From Microvirga brassicacearum (GTDB taxonomy: Bacteria; Pseudomonadota; Alphaproteobacteria; Rhizobiales; Beijerinckiaceae), in contig NZ_VCMV01000002.1 of the NCBI RefSeq assembly GCF_008757455.1, forward strand, positions 62,001 to 126,000: a stretch of DNA of 64,000 nucleotides, written 5' to 3'. The stretch's first letter is position 1, and the number at the start of each line of letters is the position of its first letter. The position numbers and the translations under genes are program-made. Below are positions 19,529 to 29,071 of the stretch, piece by piece. A model generated the notes under the pieces. It was given only the letters and a program-made list of their open reading frames with translations. It was not told the origin of the DNA and did not search any database.

Positions 19529-20713
19529 CTAGGTCTGTCCCAGATCAAACGACACGGAATCGGGCACAGCGCGAACCTTTACGCGGCCCCGCTCCAGCAC
19601 CAGCCCGAACTTTCCGTTCTTCAGCGCCAGCGCCTTTTGCCCGAACAATTCGTGGCGCCAGCCTTTCAGCGAGGGCACGTTTGCGGCGTCGCTCTCGGCG
19701 ATGGCCTCGAGTTCGTCGACGGTGGCAATGATCTTGGGCGCCACGCCTTCTTCCTCTGCGACGGCCTTCAAGAGAACCTTCAGCAACTCGACCACGGCGC
19801 CGGCGGCGCCCCGGCCGCGCGTGCGTTCGAGCACCGGCACGGTCGCGGGATCGCGGGCGAGGCCGCGTTCGACGGCCTCCAGGATGTCGCCGCCCGTGCG
19901 GGAGCGCTCGAAGCCGTTGGGGATCGAGCGCAGGCGACCGAGCGCCTCGACCGTGCGGGGGGCCGAGACGGCGAGGTCCACGAGGGCGTCGTCCTTGAGG
20001 ATGCGGCCCCGCGGGACGTCGCGGCTTTGCGCCTCGCGCTCGCGCCAGGAGGCGATCTCCATGAGGACCGCAACCTCTTTCGGCTTGCGCAGACGGCCGA
20101 CGAGCCGCCGCCACGCGTTCTCGGGATCCGCCTGATATGTCTCGGGGGCGGTCAGGACCGCCATCTCCTCGCTCAGCCAGGCAAGGCGGCCGCTCTTTTC
20201 AAGCTGCTGCAGCAATTCCTGGTAGACGGTCACGAGATACGTCACGTCGGAGAGCGCGTAGGTCAGTTGCGCATCGGTCAGGGGCCGGCGCGACCAATCG
20301 GTGAAGCGCGAGGATTTGTCGACGCGGGCTTTCGCCAGGTCGTTGACAAGCTGCTCATAGGAAACCGAATCGCCGTAGCCGCAGACCATGGCGGCGATCT
20401 GGGTGTCGAAGAGAGGCGCGGGGACCAGTTGGCCCAGGTTCCAGACGATTTCCAGGTCCTGCCGGGCGGAATGGAACACTTTCGTGACATTCGGATCGGC
20501 CATCAACGCCATGAAGGGATCGAGGGAGATGTCGTCGGCGAGGGGATCGATCAGGAAAGCGTCGGCCGCATCCGGCCCCGCCATCTGGATCAGGCAAAGC
20601 TTGGGATAATAGGTGGTCTCGCGCAGGAATTCCGTATCGACCGTCACGAATGGATGGGCGGCAAGGCGGGCACAGGCAGCCGCGAGGGCATCGGTAGTGG
20701 TGATCAGGTCCAT
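19529..20713 (-). CDS. rnd: ribonuclease D
   Basis: A 3'-5' exoribonuclease that trims tRNA and other stable RNA precursors. The 394-residue protein has the DEDDy exonuclease domain: VDTEFLRE with Asp26 and Glu28, then HSARQDLEI and, later, [11 protein letters not shown] with the Tyr and Asp of the last motif. An HRDC domain follows (about residues 215-290) with a second HRDC-like C-terminal part. It converges on ppx. Confidence 0.94.
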   Translation of the reverse strand: MDLITTTDALAAACARLAAHPFVTVDTEFLRETTYYPKLCLIQMAGPDAADAFLIDPLADDISLDPFMALMADPNVTKVFHSARQDLEIVWNLGQLVPAPLFDTQIAAMVCGYGDSVSYEQLVNDLAKARVDKSSRFTDWSRRPLTDAQLTYALSDVTYLVTVYQELLQQLEKSGRLAWLSEEMAVLTAPETYQADPENAWRRLVGRLRKPKEVAVLMEIASWREREAQSRDVPRGRILKDDALVDLAVSAPRTVEALGRLRSIPNGFERSRTGGDILEAVERGLARDPATVPVLERTRGRGAAGAVVELLKVLLKAVAEEEGVAPKIIATVDELEAIAESDAANVPSLKGWRHELFGQKALALKNGKFGLVLERGRVKVRAVPDSVSFDLGQT

Positions 20714-20865
20714 GGAAAAGGCTTTTAACCGAAGCCGCGCGATCCCGCGACCTGTCTTTTGGATCCGCAGATCCCTCTTAGGGGGAATTTATTGCCGTCC
20801 GGATCGCGATGAGTTTGGGTCGAATTGGTCCAAATTCATAAAACGTGATCGACTCCAATAACCTG

Positions 20866-20894
20866 GAGCATGGCGTCAATTCTGCATCATGCTC
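20866..20894. terminator. hairpin at the 3' end of the C39 exporter gene
   Basis: The perfect seven-base arms GAGCATG and CATGCTC lie 15 bases apart and end at the stop codon of the exporter gene. It could stabilise the 3' end of the minus-strand transcript. There is no clear T tract, so intrinsic termination is uncertain. Confidence 0.35.
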
Positions 20895-23050
20895 TAGGCA
20901 GCGCCCAGCGCACCCGCGCGGCTTCGCGAATTCCCTACCGGGAGATCGGGGACAGGCACCACCTGCCCCTCCTGCAGTGTAATCACCCGGTCGGCGGCGC
21001 GGATGGTGTCGGGCCGGTGGGCGATGACCACACGGGTGATCTTCAGCTTCGCCAGCGCATGGTTCACCTCCCGCTCCTTGTCGAGGTCGAGGTTTGATGT
21101 GCCTTCGTCCATGAACAGGATGCGCGGCCGGCGGTAGAGCGCCCGGGCGAGCAGGACCCGTTGACGCTGGCCGCCCGAAAGGGTCGTGCCCGTGTCGCCC
21201 ACGAGTGTATTGTAGTTCATCGGCATCGCCATGATCTCGCCGTCGATGCCCGCGGTCGTCGCGCATTCGCGCATCCAGTCGAGGTCGGGCCTTGCGTCGA
21301 AGAAGCTGATGTTCTCGGCGAGACTGCCCGACAGCATGTGATCTTCCTGCATCACGACGCCGATCTGGGCGCGGAAGGATTGGAGGCCGAAATGGCCGAG
21401 CGGGATGCCATCGACCAGCACGCTTCCCGTCTTTGGGCTGAAGAGCCCGAGCATCAGCTTGAGCAACGTGGTCTTGCCGCCGCCCGAGGGGCCGGTGATG
21501 GCGACGAATTCGCCGCTCTCGACGCGAAATGCGATCTCCGACAGGATCTCAGGCTCGGTCGCGGCGTAGCGAAAGGAAACGTCCTTCAGCTCGATCGTGC
21601 CCTGCAGTTCCCTCGCGATCAGCCGCTTCTCGTCGTAGCCTGCTTCCTTCTCGGTCAGGGCGATATCGGACAGACGGGACACATAGAGATCCAGCATCCT
21701 GTACTGGATCGCCATCTCGATCAGCGCCGTTGCTTTTTCGAGAAACTGTGTCTTGTAGGACATGAACGCATAGAGCATGCCGACGCTCATTGCGCCCGAC
21801 ATGGCCGCACGCGCGCCGAGATAGACGACGAGCACGTTCTCCAGCCCGTAGAGCAACTGGTTCGCCGTCCTGAAACCGATATTCAGGCGGTTTTGACGGA
21901 TGGCCTTGCTGATCGCGTTCGCATGCCTGTTCTGCCACAAAGCCTCGCGGTCGCTCTCCGCACCGAAGATCTTGATGCTCTGGATCGCCCGTGCGGTCTC
22001 GATGAAGGTGGTGCTTTCCTTCGCCTGCGCTTCAATCATCTCTTCCTGCGATTGCCGGAGGGCGCGGTAGAAGATCGCACGGATGAGCGCGTAGAGCAGG
22101 AGCGCACCGAGGACGACGAGCGACAGTGACGGGCTGTAGATGAGAATCATGACCAGCGTCAGGATTGCCATTCCGCCATCGACAAGCGCGCCGATCAGAC
22201 CTTGGGAAAACAGATTTTGGATCGGCGTCGTCGCGCCAAATCGCGAGATGATGTCGCCGGTGTGGCGCTTTTCGAACCAATCCAGCGGCAGGCGCACAAG
22301 GTGGTTGAAAAGGCCGGCGCTCATCTGGAAATTGAGCGCGCTGCCGAGAAACAGCAGGACCTGCGCACGCAGCCAGTTGGCGGCTGCGTTGATGATCAGC
22401 AGAAGGGTGAAACCGACCGCGAGCGCGGTCAGAAGTCCGGAATCGCCCTTCATGATCGCGTCGTCGACCACGAGTTGCATGTAGAACGGGCTTGCCAGGA
22501 CGACGATCTGCATGACGATCGAGAGCACGAGAGCCTGTGCGAGCGCCCGGCGGGTTCCGGTGAGCTTTGCCCAGAACGTGGAGAGAGGCAGTCGCGCGGC
22601 GGCCTTCTTGATCTCGAAGGTTTCCGTGGGCGTCAATTCCAGCGCGATGCCGGTGAAGTGCCGTCCCGATTCCGCAAGCGTATAAGTGCGAATGCCGGAG
22701 GCCGGGTCGTGGACGACGATGCTGCGGCCTCTCATCTCTTTCAGAACCACGAAGTGGTTCATATCCCAGTGCAGGATGCAGGGCGTCTTGATGTCCTTGA
22801 GCTGGGTGGGTTCAAGGCGCAATCCGCGTCCCATCATGCCGATCTGCTGCGCGATCGTCAGCACATCCTTGAGGGTGGTGCCCTTCAGGGAAATCGAGAA
22901 TTGGCGCCGCAAGCCAATGAGGTCGATCTCGTGCCCGTGATAGGTCGCCACCATGGCAAGGCACGCCAGGCCGCATTCCGCGGCCTCGGATTGCAGAATC
23001 ATCGGGAGGCGGGGCCCGCCGAGAAAGTGGACCTTGTCGAGGACGCTCAC
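20894..23050 (-). CDS. peptidase-C39 domain ABC transporter (type I secretion, double-glycine leader exporter)
   Basis: A 718-residue inner-membrane exporter of the CvaB/RaxB type. The N-terminal C39 peptidase has oxyanion Gln20, catalytic Cys26 (QSEAAECGLACLAM), the His in MNHFVVLKE and the Asp in VVHDPASG, so it should cut leaders after Gly-Gly. A six-helix domain follows, then the ATPase with GPSGGGKTT, LSGGQRQR and ILFMDEGTSNLD. I use GTG 23050 because it overlaps the hlyD stop (GTGA); an ATG at 23089 would add 13 residues. No precursor peptide gene with a Gly-Gly leader was found nearby. Confidence 0.92.
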   Translation of the reverse strand: MSVLDKVHFLGGPRLPMILQSEAAECGLACLAMVATYHGHEIDLIGLRRQFSISLKGTTLKDVLTIAQQIGMMGRGLRLEPTQLKDIKTPCILHWDMNHFVVLKEMRGRSIVVHDPASGIRTYTLAESGRHFTGIALELTPTETFEIKKAAARLPLSTFWAKLTGTRRALAQALVLSIVMQIVVLASPFYMQLVVDDAIMKGDSGLLTALAVGFTLLLIINAAANWLRAQVLLFLGSALNFQMSAGLFNHLVRLPLDWFEKRHTGDIISRFGATTPIQNLFSQGLIGALVDGGMAILTLVMILIYSPSLSLVVLGALLLYALIRAIFYRALRQSQEEMIEAQAKESTTFIETARAIQSIKIFGAESDREALWQNRHANAISKAIRQNRLNIGFRTANQLLYGLENVLVVYLGARAAMSGAMSVGMLYAFMSYKTQFLEKATALIEMAIQYRMLDLYVSRLSDIALTEKEAGYDEKRLIARELQGTIELKDVSFRYAATEPEILSEIAFRVESGEFVAITGPSGGGKTTLLKLMLGLFSPKTGSVLVDGIPLGHFGLQSFRAQIGVVMQEDHMLSGSLAENISFFDARPDLDWMRECATTAGIDGEIMAMPMNYNTLVGDTGTTLSGGQRQRVLLARALYRRPRILFMDEGTSNLDLDKEREVNHALAKLKITRVVIAHRPDTIRAADRVITLQEGQVVPVPDLPVGNSRSRAGALGAA

Positions 23051-24288
23051 ATGCGACCCCGGAGGCTGAAAAGCGGCTCGAAGAGCCATGCCATCAGGGA
23101 GCGCTCCTCGAGCACGATATCGGCCTGAAGCGACATGTCGGGCTGCAGCGGCACATCACGCCCAAAAGCCCTCATCGCCTGGTCCTTCAACCGCACGGTG
23201 ACGCGATAGGCCGGCTCCTTGAGCGCGACCTTTCCGAAGAGTTCGTCCGGGGCAAGGATCGCCTGCGAAACGGTCTCGACCATCCCGTCCTTGCTGCCGA
23301 AGCTCTGATAGGGAAATGCGTCGATCATCAGCCGCACCCGCTGGCCCGGCTCCACGAAGCCGATCGCCCGGCTCGGGACGAACAGTTCAGCCCGAAGTTC
23401 CGCGCCATCCGGCACGAGCGTGAGGAGGGGGCGGTTCGGATCGACTGCCTGACCCGGGCCGACCTGAAGCGCCGTGACGAGGCCGGCCACGGGCGCCCGG
23501 ATCACCTGCGCGCCCCGCGCCTCGATTTCGCTCCGCTCCCGCTCGCGATCGGCAAGGTCGAGGCGTCGCTGTGACAAACGCTCGCGGGCCTGAACGGGAA
23601 GGCCGTCGCGCTGCAACCGCGCCTGCTGCAATTCGCGCCCGTTGGTGGCAAGCTCCTCATCGAGCTCGGCCAGATCCTGGCGGGTCGCCCGCACGGTCTC
23701 TTCCTGAACCTGCAAGGCGAGCTTCGTGACACTTCCTTTCTGGTAGAGCTGGAACAGCGTTTCGCGGCGCTCCTCGGCGGCGCCGGCCCGCTCCACCTGC
23801 AAGGCGCGCTGGGCGGCGATGGCGTCCCGCTGGGCGAGCACGCTCTCGATGGTGGCATCGAGCCGCACGATTTCATTGGCGACGCGGGCCGGGTCCGCCG
23901 CGATCTGCTCGCGGATGAGGCGTGTCTGCGCGTCGAGGCTTGCCAGCAGGGTGGCCCCCAGCGTTCCGCCGCCCTCCAGTCCCTGCTGCGAATCGATGGT
24001 GAAGAGAGGATCCCCGACGCGAACCCGGTCGCCCTCCCGGACTCTGAGCATCGTCACGACGCCGTGGCGCCGCGCCGATACGCGCGCGACGCCCTCGGTC
24101 GAGACCAGTGCGCCGATGGCGGTTTCCTTGCGGGCATATCCGGCGGTTGAGACGAAAACGACGATGAGAAGCGTTGCGGCGACGAGAAACGATCCGAGAA
24201 GGCGCCACGAGAGCGGTGCGGTGGGGACCGCCGCAGCCGAATTCTCGGCGCCGTCGAGGGCCTGCGGACGAAAAAAGCTCTGGTTCAA
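23047..24288 (-). CDS. HlyD-family periplasmic adaptor of the type I exporter
   Basis: A 413-residue membrane fusion protein: one N-terminal helix (residues 30-50), a beta-barrel/lipoyl part (residues 55-95), a long coiled-coil hairpin at about residues 125-250 and the second lipoyl half GAQVIRAPVAGLVTALQVGPGQAV. It bridges the C39 ABC transporter to an outer-membrane channel, presumably TolC encoded elsewhere. The only start that fits is TTG at 24288: an in-frame stop lies five codons upstream and no ATG or GTG precedes the helix. Weak initiation may keep expression low. Confidence 0.9.
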   Translation of the reverse strand: MNQSFFRPQALDGAENSAAAVPTAPLSWRLLGSFLVAATLLIVVFVSTAGYARKETAIGALVSTEGVARVSARRHGVVTMLRVREGDRVRVGDPLFTIDSQQGLEGGGTLGATLLASLDAQTRLIREQIAADPARVANEIVRLDATIESVLAQRDAIAAQRALQVERAGAAEERRETLFQLYQKGSVTKLALQVQEETVRATRQDLAELDEELATNGRELQQARLQRDGLPVQARERLSQRRLDLADRERERSEIEARGAQVIRAPVAGLVTALQVGPGQAVDPNRPLLTLVPDGAELRAELFVPSRAIGFVEPGQRVRLMIDAFPYQSFGSKDGMVETVSQAILAPDELFGKVALKEPAYRVTVRLKDQAMRAFGRDVPLQPDMSLQADIVLEERSLMAWLFEPLFSLRGRM

Positions 24289-24571
24289 GAAAGCGCAGCC
24301 TTAACGATAATGGGCAATAAGCAACTATGTTGCATATTCTGAGGCGTGGCAAGGCGCCGCCAAGCTCCCGGCTCGATCGAAAGCTTGGCGCCAATCGATG
24401 TCAGCTCTTTCTCGCCCGGGCCGAGGCCGGCAGCGAAATGGCGGGGCTGGCTGGACGGAGCCCTCAGGCTTGCGACCGCATGGTGGATTTAGCCCTTCCG
24501 CCTTGACATCCCCCGGCGGCCATGAATGTTGCCCGGACATTGCTCCGATCAGGTTCATTCAGCAGGCTCCC

Positions 24572-26419
24572 ATGTCCTCCGCCTCTCCCATGTCCGCCCC
24601 TTCCACGCCCATGCACCGCTACCGCTCCCATACCTGCGGCGCGCTCCGGGAATCCGATGTGGGCGGGATCGCCCGCCTGTCGGGCTGGTGCCACCGCATC
24701 CGGGACCATGGCGGCGTGCTGTTCATCGACCTGCGCGATCATTACGGCATGACCCAGTGCGTCGTGGATCCGGATTCGCCCGCCTTCAAGCTCGCCGAAA
24801 CCGCCCGTTCCGAGTGGGTGATCCGCGTCGACGGCAAGGTGCGCAAACGTCCGGCCGGAACCGAAAACCCGGATCTCCCCTCCGGCATGATCGAGCTCTA
24901 CATCACGGAGATCGAGGTGCTGGGTCCGGCGGACGAGCTGCCGATGCCGGTTTTCGGCGATCAGGAATACCCGGAGGAGACGCGTCTCCGTTACCGCTAT
25001 CTCGATCTGCGCCGTGACAAGCTGCACCAGAACATCATCAAGCGTGGCGCCATCATCGACGGCATTCGCCGCCGCATGAAGGAAAGCGCCTTCTTCGAGT
25101 TCACGACACCGATTCTCACCGCCTCGTCGCCGGAGGGTGCGCGCGACTTCCTGGTGCCGTCGCGGCTCCATGCGGGCCAGTTCTACGCGTTGCCGCAGGC
25201 GCCGCAGCAGTTCAAGCAGCTCATCATGATCTCCGGTTTCGACCGGTATTTCCAGATCGCGCCCTGCTTCCGCGACGAAGACCCGCGCGCCGACCGCCTG
25301 CCGGGCGAATTCTACCAGATCGACGTGGAGATGAGCTTCGTCACCCAGGAAGACGTGTTCCAGACCATGGAGCCGGTCATCCGCGACACCTTCCGCGAAT
25401 TCGCCGACGGCAAGCCGGTGACGGACGTGTTTCCGCGCATCAAGTATTTCGACGCGCTGTTGAAATACGGCACCGACAAGCCGGATCTGCGCAACCCGCT
25501 GATCATCGCCGATGTGTCGGATGAGTTTTCGCGTGAGGAAGTCACCTTCAACGCCTTCAAGAACGTCATCAGGTCGGGCGGCGTCGTGCGCGCCATTCCG
25601 GCGACTGGCGCCGCCTCGCAGCCGCGCTCGTTCTTCGACAAGCTCAACGAATGGGCGCGCACGGAAGGCGCGCCCGGCCTCGGCTATGTGGTGTTCGAGG
25701 AAGAGGGCGGAAAGATCATCGGCAAGGGCCCGATCGCCAAGTTCATCCCCGACGAGGTGCAAGCCGCAATCCGCCAGAAGGCTGGCCTCAAGGCCGGCGA
25801 CGCGGTGTTCTTCTCCGCAGGAACCGAGGATAAAGCCGCCTCGCTTGCGGGCAAGGCGCGCGTGCGCATCGGCGACGAACTCGGCCTTGGCGACAAGAAC
25901 CAGTTCGCCTTCGCGTGGATCGTCGACTTCCCGCAATACGAGTGGAACGAGGACGAGAAGAAGATCGACTTCTCGCACAACCCGTTCTCGATGCCGGCGA
26001 TCGAGCCTGAGGAGTTCCTCAAGCTCACCGACGCCGACAAGGATCGCATCCTCAAGCTGACCGCCTACCAATACGATATGGTCTGCAACGGCTTCGAGCT
26101 CGCCTCCGGCGCCATCCGCAACCATCGCCCCGACATCATGAAAAAGGCGTTCGGGATCGCCGGCTATGACGAGCAGACGCTGGAGGACAAATTCGGCGGC
26201 ATGTATCGCGCGTTCCATTACGGCGCGCCGCCCCACGGCGGTATGGCGGCGGGCATCGACCGCATCGTCATGCTGCTTTGCGGCGCGGTGAACCTGCGCG
26301 AGATCACCCTGTTCCCGATGAACCAGCGGGCCGAAGACCTCTTGCTCGGCGCGCCATCCGAGGTCTCGCCCAAGCAGCTTCGCGAATTGCACATTCGTCT
26401 GAACCTGCAGGAGAAATGA
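24572..26419 (+). CDS. aspS: aspartyl-tRNA synthetase, probably non-discriminating
   Basis: A 615-residue bacterial-type AspRS: N-terminal anticodon-binding OB fold, class II core with motif 2 around [19 protein letters not shown], a GAD insertion domain, and motif 3 [16 protein letters not shown]. In the OB fold the segment [11 protein letters not shown] carries His46 at the position of His31 of the non-discriminating P. aeruginosa enzyme (Leu in E. coli). Together with GatCAB this suggests it also makes Asp-tRNA(Asn). Starts at 24572, 24590 and 24611 are possible; the first follows an AGCAGG-type site. The last residues overlap the next gene. Confidence 0.94.
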   Translation: MSSASPMSAPSTPMHRYRSHTCGALRESDVGGIARLSGWCHRIRDHGGVLFIDLRDHYGMTQCVVDPDSPAFKLAETARSEWVIRVDGKVRKRPAGTENPDLPSGMIELYITEIEVLGPADELPMPVFGDQEYPEETRLRYRYLDLRRDKLHQNIIKRGAIIDGIRRRMKESAFFEFTTPILTASSPEGARDFLVPSRLHAGQFYALPQAPQQFKQLIMISGFDRYFQIAPCFRDEDPRADRLPGEFYQIDVEMSFVTQEDVFQTMEPVIRDTFREFADGKPVTDVFPRIKYFDALLKYGTDKPDLRNPLIIADVSDEFSREEVTFNAFKNVIRSGGVVRAIPATGAASQPRSFFDKLNEWARTEGAPGLGYVVFEEEGGKIIGKGPIAKFIPDEVQAAIRQKAGLKAGDAVFFSAGTEDKAASLAGKARVRIGDELGLGDKNQFAFAWIVDFPQYEWNEDEKKIDFSHNPFSMPAIEPEEFLKLTDADKDRILKLTAYQYDMVCNGFELASGAIRNHRPDIMKKAFGIAGYDEQTLEDKFGGMYRAFHYGAPPHGGMAAGIDRIVMLLCGAVNLREITLFPMNQRAEDLLLGAPSEVSPKQLRELHIRLNLQEK

Positions 26420-27282
26420 TCCCGGCCACTGCCATCGTGGTGACATTCGACAGCGCGCACGCGCTGCCGGATTGTCTCGACGCTTTGCAGGCCGAAAGCG
26501 TGCCGACCGTCGTGGTCGACAATGCGTCGCTCGACGATACCGTGAGTATAGCGGAAGAGCGAGGCGTTCAGGTTGTCCGCAACCTGCGCAACGAAGGCTA
26601 TGGCCGCGCCAACAATATCGGCGCGCGCGCGGCGAAAACCGAGTTCCTGCTCGTCGTCAATCCGGACGTGATCCTCGAACGGGGTGCTGTCGCGGCGCTG
26701 CTCCACGCCGCGGGACGCTATCCCGATGCGGGTTTGTTCGCGCCGCAGATCGTCGAGCCGAGTGGGCGGGTGTTTTTCCAACCTCGATCGCTTCTCGCAC
26801 CGTATCTGACCAATCCGCCCGGCAAGCTCGCGCTCCCGGAAGGCGAATCGTGCGCGCCGTTCTTCTCCGGCGCGTGCTTTCTCGTCCGGCGCGAACTTTT
26901 CCTGCGGCTCGGCGGCTTCGACGAAAGTATCTTCCTGTTCTATGAGGATAACGATCTCTGCCGCCGGATCGCCGACAGCGGTTCGTCGCTCGTCTATGTG
27001 CCGCAGGCGATCGTCCGGCATGGGCGCGGACGGTCGAGCGGACCGAAACCGGGGCGCGTCTTCAAAGCCCGTTGGCATCAGGCGTGGTCGCGCGCCTATG
27101 TGAGCCGCAAATATGGGTTGCCGACGCCGGCTCCGGGCATGTTTCTCATCAATGCCCTCAAGACAATTGGCGTCGCATTGTCGTTCCGCCGTTCCCTGAT
27201 CGAGCGCTATGCCGGTTCGGCGGCCGGCGCTTGGGCGTTTCTTCGCGGGCGCACGGCCTTGGGCCATGAGGGCCTGACATGA
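26416..27282 (+). CDS. family 2 glycosyltransferase
   Basis: A 288-residue GT-A enzyme of the rhamnosyltransferase/WcaA type. Visible signatures are [10 protein letters not shown] at the N-terminus, the sugar-nucleotide motif VVNPDV, and [12 protein letters not shown] followed by [17 protein letters not shown] with the catalytic-base Glu-Asp. Its ATG overlaps the aspS stop (ATGA) behind a GGAG site. It forms a coupled trio with the acyltransferase next to it. Donor and acceptor sugars are unknown. Confidence 0.88.
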   Translation: MIPATAIVVTFDSAHALPDCLDALQAESVPTVVVDNASLDDTVSIAEERGVQVVRNLRNEGYGRANNIGARAAKTEFLLVVNPDVILERGAVAALLHAAGRYPDAGLFAPQIVEPSGRVFFQPRSLLAPYLTNPPGKLALPEGESCAPFFSGACFLVRRELFLRLGGFDESIFLFYEDNDLCRRIADSGSSLVYVPQAIVRHGRGRSSGPKPGRVFKARWHQAWSRAYVSRKYGLPTPAPGMFLINALKTIGVALSFRRSLIERYAGSAAGAWAFLRGRTALGHEGLT

Positions 27283-28376
27283 GGAAATCGGTTCTCCTTG
27301 GTAGGGTCCCCACCGTCAGCGTGGCGATGGAGCAGGACACGAACAACTTCACGCTGCTGCGCCTGGCCCTGGCGCTCGCCGTCGTCGTCTCCCATGCGTT
27401 CAGCGTCACCACCGGGCGGGTCGACGACGAACCGCTGGCCCTGCTGACGGGATTTACTCTCGGCGAGCATGCGGTCAACGGCTTTTTTGCCATCTCGGGT
27501 TTCCTCGTCACCATGAGCTTCGACCGCCGGGGCTGGTGGGATTATGTGATTGCGCGGACCTTGCGCATCGCGCCGGGCCTGATTGTCGCGACACTGGTGG
27601 TGGCGCTCCTGCTCGGGAGCCTCATGACGGCGCTCCCCGCGGCCGCCTATTTGCAAAGCGAGGGCGTGTGGCGCTTCATTATCGCGACGCTCACCACCTA
27701 CAAGAGCAACATCGCGCTTCCTGGGGTTTTCACCGAGAACCCCTTCCGCTTCCCGATGGGGACGGTGTGGACGCTGAAATACGAGGTGCTCTGCTACGCG
27801 GCTGTCCTCGGGATCGGTATCGTTGGATTCCTGCGCTGGCGCTGGGCCGCCGTCGCTCTCGTCGCCGGCCTTGCTGCAGCCCTGCTAGCCCTCGACCTCT
27901 TCAACCCGGCCGCCCCCAAGGGGGTCGAGACCGCGATCCGCCTGCCGCTGATCTTTGCATTCGGCGGCGCGCTCTACGTGCTGCGCGATACGGTTCGGCT
28001 GTCGGCAATCGTGGTGCTGACATTCGCTACCGCCACGTGGCTCTCGAGCGACACGTTCCTGTACAAGACGCTGCTTTTCACCGGCACCGCCTATGCGATG
28101 CTCTGGCTTGCCCTGTCGCCCGCCTTGACGCGGTGGCATTTCGAACCGCGGCAGGATCTCTCCTACGGCACCTATCTTTACGGCTGGCCGATCCAGCAGG
28201 CGCTGCACGCGGCTCTGCCCGCCGTCGCGCCGCTGGTCCTGCTCGGACCCGCCTTGGCGCTCACGCTCGCGGTCGCGGCCCTCTCCTGGCTGGCGGTCGA
28301 GAAGCCGGCGCTGGCGTTGAAGGCGAAGGCCCTGGGGCGCCGAACGCTCAAGACGATTGAGCCCGCAGCACCCTGA
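27279..28376 (+). CDS. acyltransferase family 3 (OafA/YrhL-like) membrane protein
   Basis: A 365-residue polytopic membrane protein with about ten helices. The family signature Arg-x10-His is present as Arg28 and His39 in LLRLALALAVVVSHAF. Such proteins transfer acyl groups, often acetyl, to surface polysaccharides. The ATG at 27279 overlaps the glycosyltransferase stop (ATGA); MEQDTNN at 27327 is an alternative start. Its 3' end overlaps the convergent O-acetyltransferase gene by 29 bases. Confidence 0.88.
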   Translation: MRKSVLLGRVPTVSVAMEQDTNNFTLLRLALALAVVVSHAFSVTTGRVDDEPLALLTGFTLGEHAVNGFFAISGFLVTMSFDRRGWWDYVIARTLRIAPGLIVATLVVALLLGSLMTALPAAAYLQSEGVWRFIIATLTTYKSNIALPGVFTENPFRFPMGTVWTLKYEVLCYAAVLGIGIVGFLRWRWAAVALVAGLAAALLALDLFNPAAPKGVETAIRLPLIFAFGGALYVLRDTVRLSAIVVLTFATATWLSSDTFLYKTLLFTGTAYAMLWLALSPALTRWHFEPRQDLSYGTYLYGWPIQQALHAALPAVAPLVLLGPALALTLAVAALSWLAVEKPALALKAKALGRRTLKTIEPAAP

Positions 28377-28968
28377 CGGCGGCGACCAGTTCCTTGATCC
28401 TGTCGCTCTGCAGCAGCGGGATGAGCGTCCCGATGCGCTCGCGCGGCAGGTCCCACCAGCGGGCCTCGAGCAAGGCCGCGACGGTCTCCTCATCGAAGCG
28501 ATAGCGGATGATCTTGGCCGGGTTGCCGCCGACGATGGCGTAGGGCGGCACGTCCCGCGTGATCAGCGCATGAGCGGCGATGACGGCGCCGTTGCCGATG
28601 GTCACGCCGGACAGGATCGTCGCGCCCGAGCCGAGCCACACGTCATGCCCTATGGTCACGTTGCCGCGAGAGCCGTGATAATCGCGAGTCTCCGGCGCCG
28701 AGGGCCAGAGGCCGGGGAGGGCGGAGAACGGGTAGGTCGTTCCCCAGTCGGTGCGGTGATTCCCGCCGAGGAGGATTTCCACCTTGTCGGCAATCGAGCA
28801 ATAGCGCCCGATCGTGAGCTTCTTGCCGGATTCCGGGAAACGCACCTTCGGACGACCGTAGCTGAACGCCCCGATCTCAAAGCCGTAGCGCTGCGCGAGG
28901 TCCGCGAGGTGCAGGTCGGTCTGGTTATGCGGATTGCGCCAGTTCTTCAGGCGGTGACGAATGCCCAT
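28348..28968 (-). CDS. CatB-like O-acetyltransferase (hexapeptide repeat)
   Basis: A 206-residue left-handed beta-helix acetyltransferase of the xenobiotic/VatD-CatB type. The hexapeptide coils run from about KLTIGRYCSIADKVEILLGGNHRTDW to VTIGHDVWLGSGATILSGVTIGNGAVIAA, followed by GGNPAKIIRYRF, a family end motif. The His in GGNHR is the usual catalytic histidine. Probably modifies a sugar of the surface polysaccharide handled by the two preceding genes, though true chloramphenicol-type activity cannot be excluded. Confidence 0.88.
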   Translation of the reverse strand: MGIRHRLKNWRNPHNQTDLHLADLAQRYGFEIGAFSYGRPKVRFPESGKKLTIGRYCSIADKVEILLGGNHRTDWGTTYPFSALPGLWPSAPETRDYHGSRGNVTIGHDVWLGSGATILSGVTIGNGAVIAAHALITRDVPPYAIVGGNPAKIIRYRFDEETVAALLEARWWDLPRERIGTLIPLLQSDRIKELVAAVRVLRAQSS

Positions 28969-29071
28969 GGGTCAGCGCCTACTGGTCGAACGACGTTGAC
29001 GACAGGGGGCCGGGCGCGCACAAGGACACCTGACGAACAAACACTGACAGTTGGCGTGAGGAGCGTTTGGG

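Noticed and set aside
20714..20893. Possible small substrate gene downstream of the C39 exporter
   Set aside because: Short frames here lack a double-glycine leader and a ribosome site; only a hairpin was found.
24325..24558. 77-codon minus-strand frame upstream of hlyD, considered as the exporter's precursor peptide
   Set aside because: It has no Gly-Gly leader, no ribosome site and an Arg/Pro-rich composition; it lies across the presumed divergent promoters.
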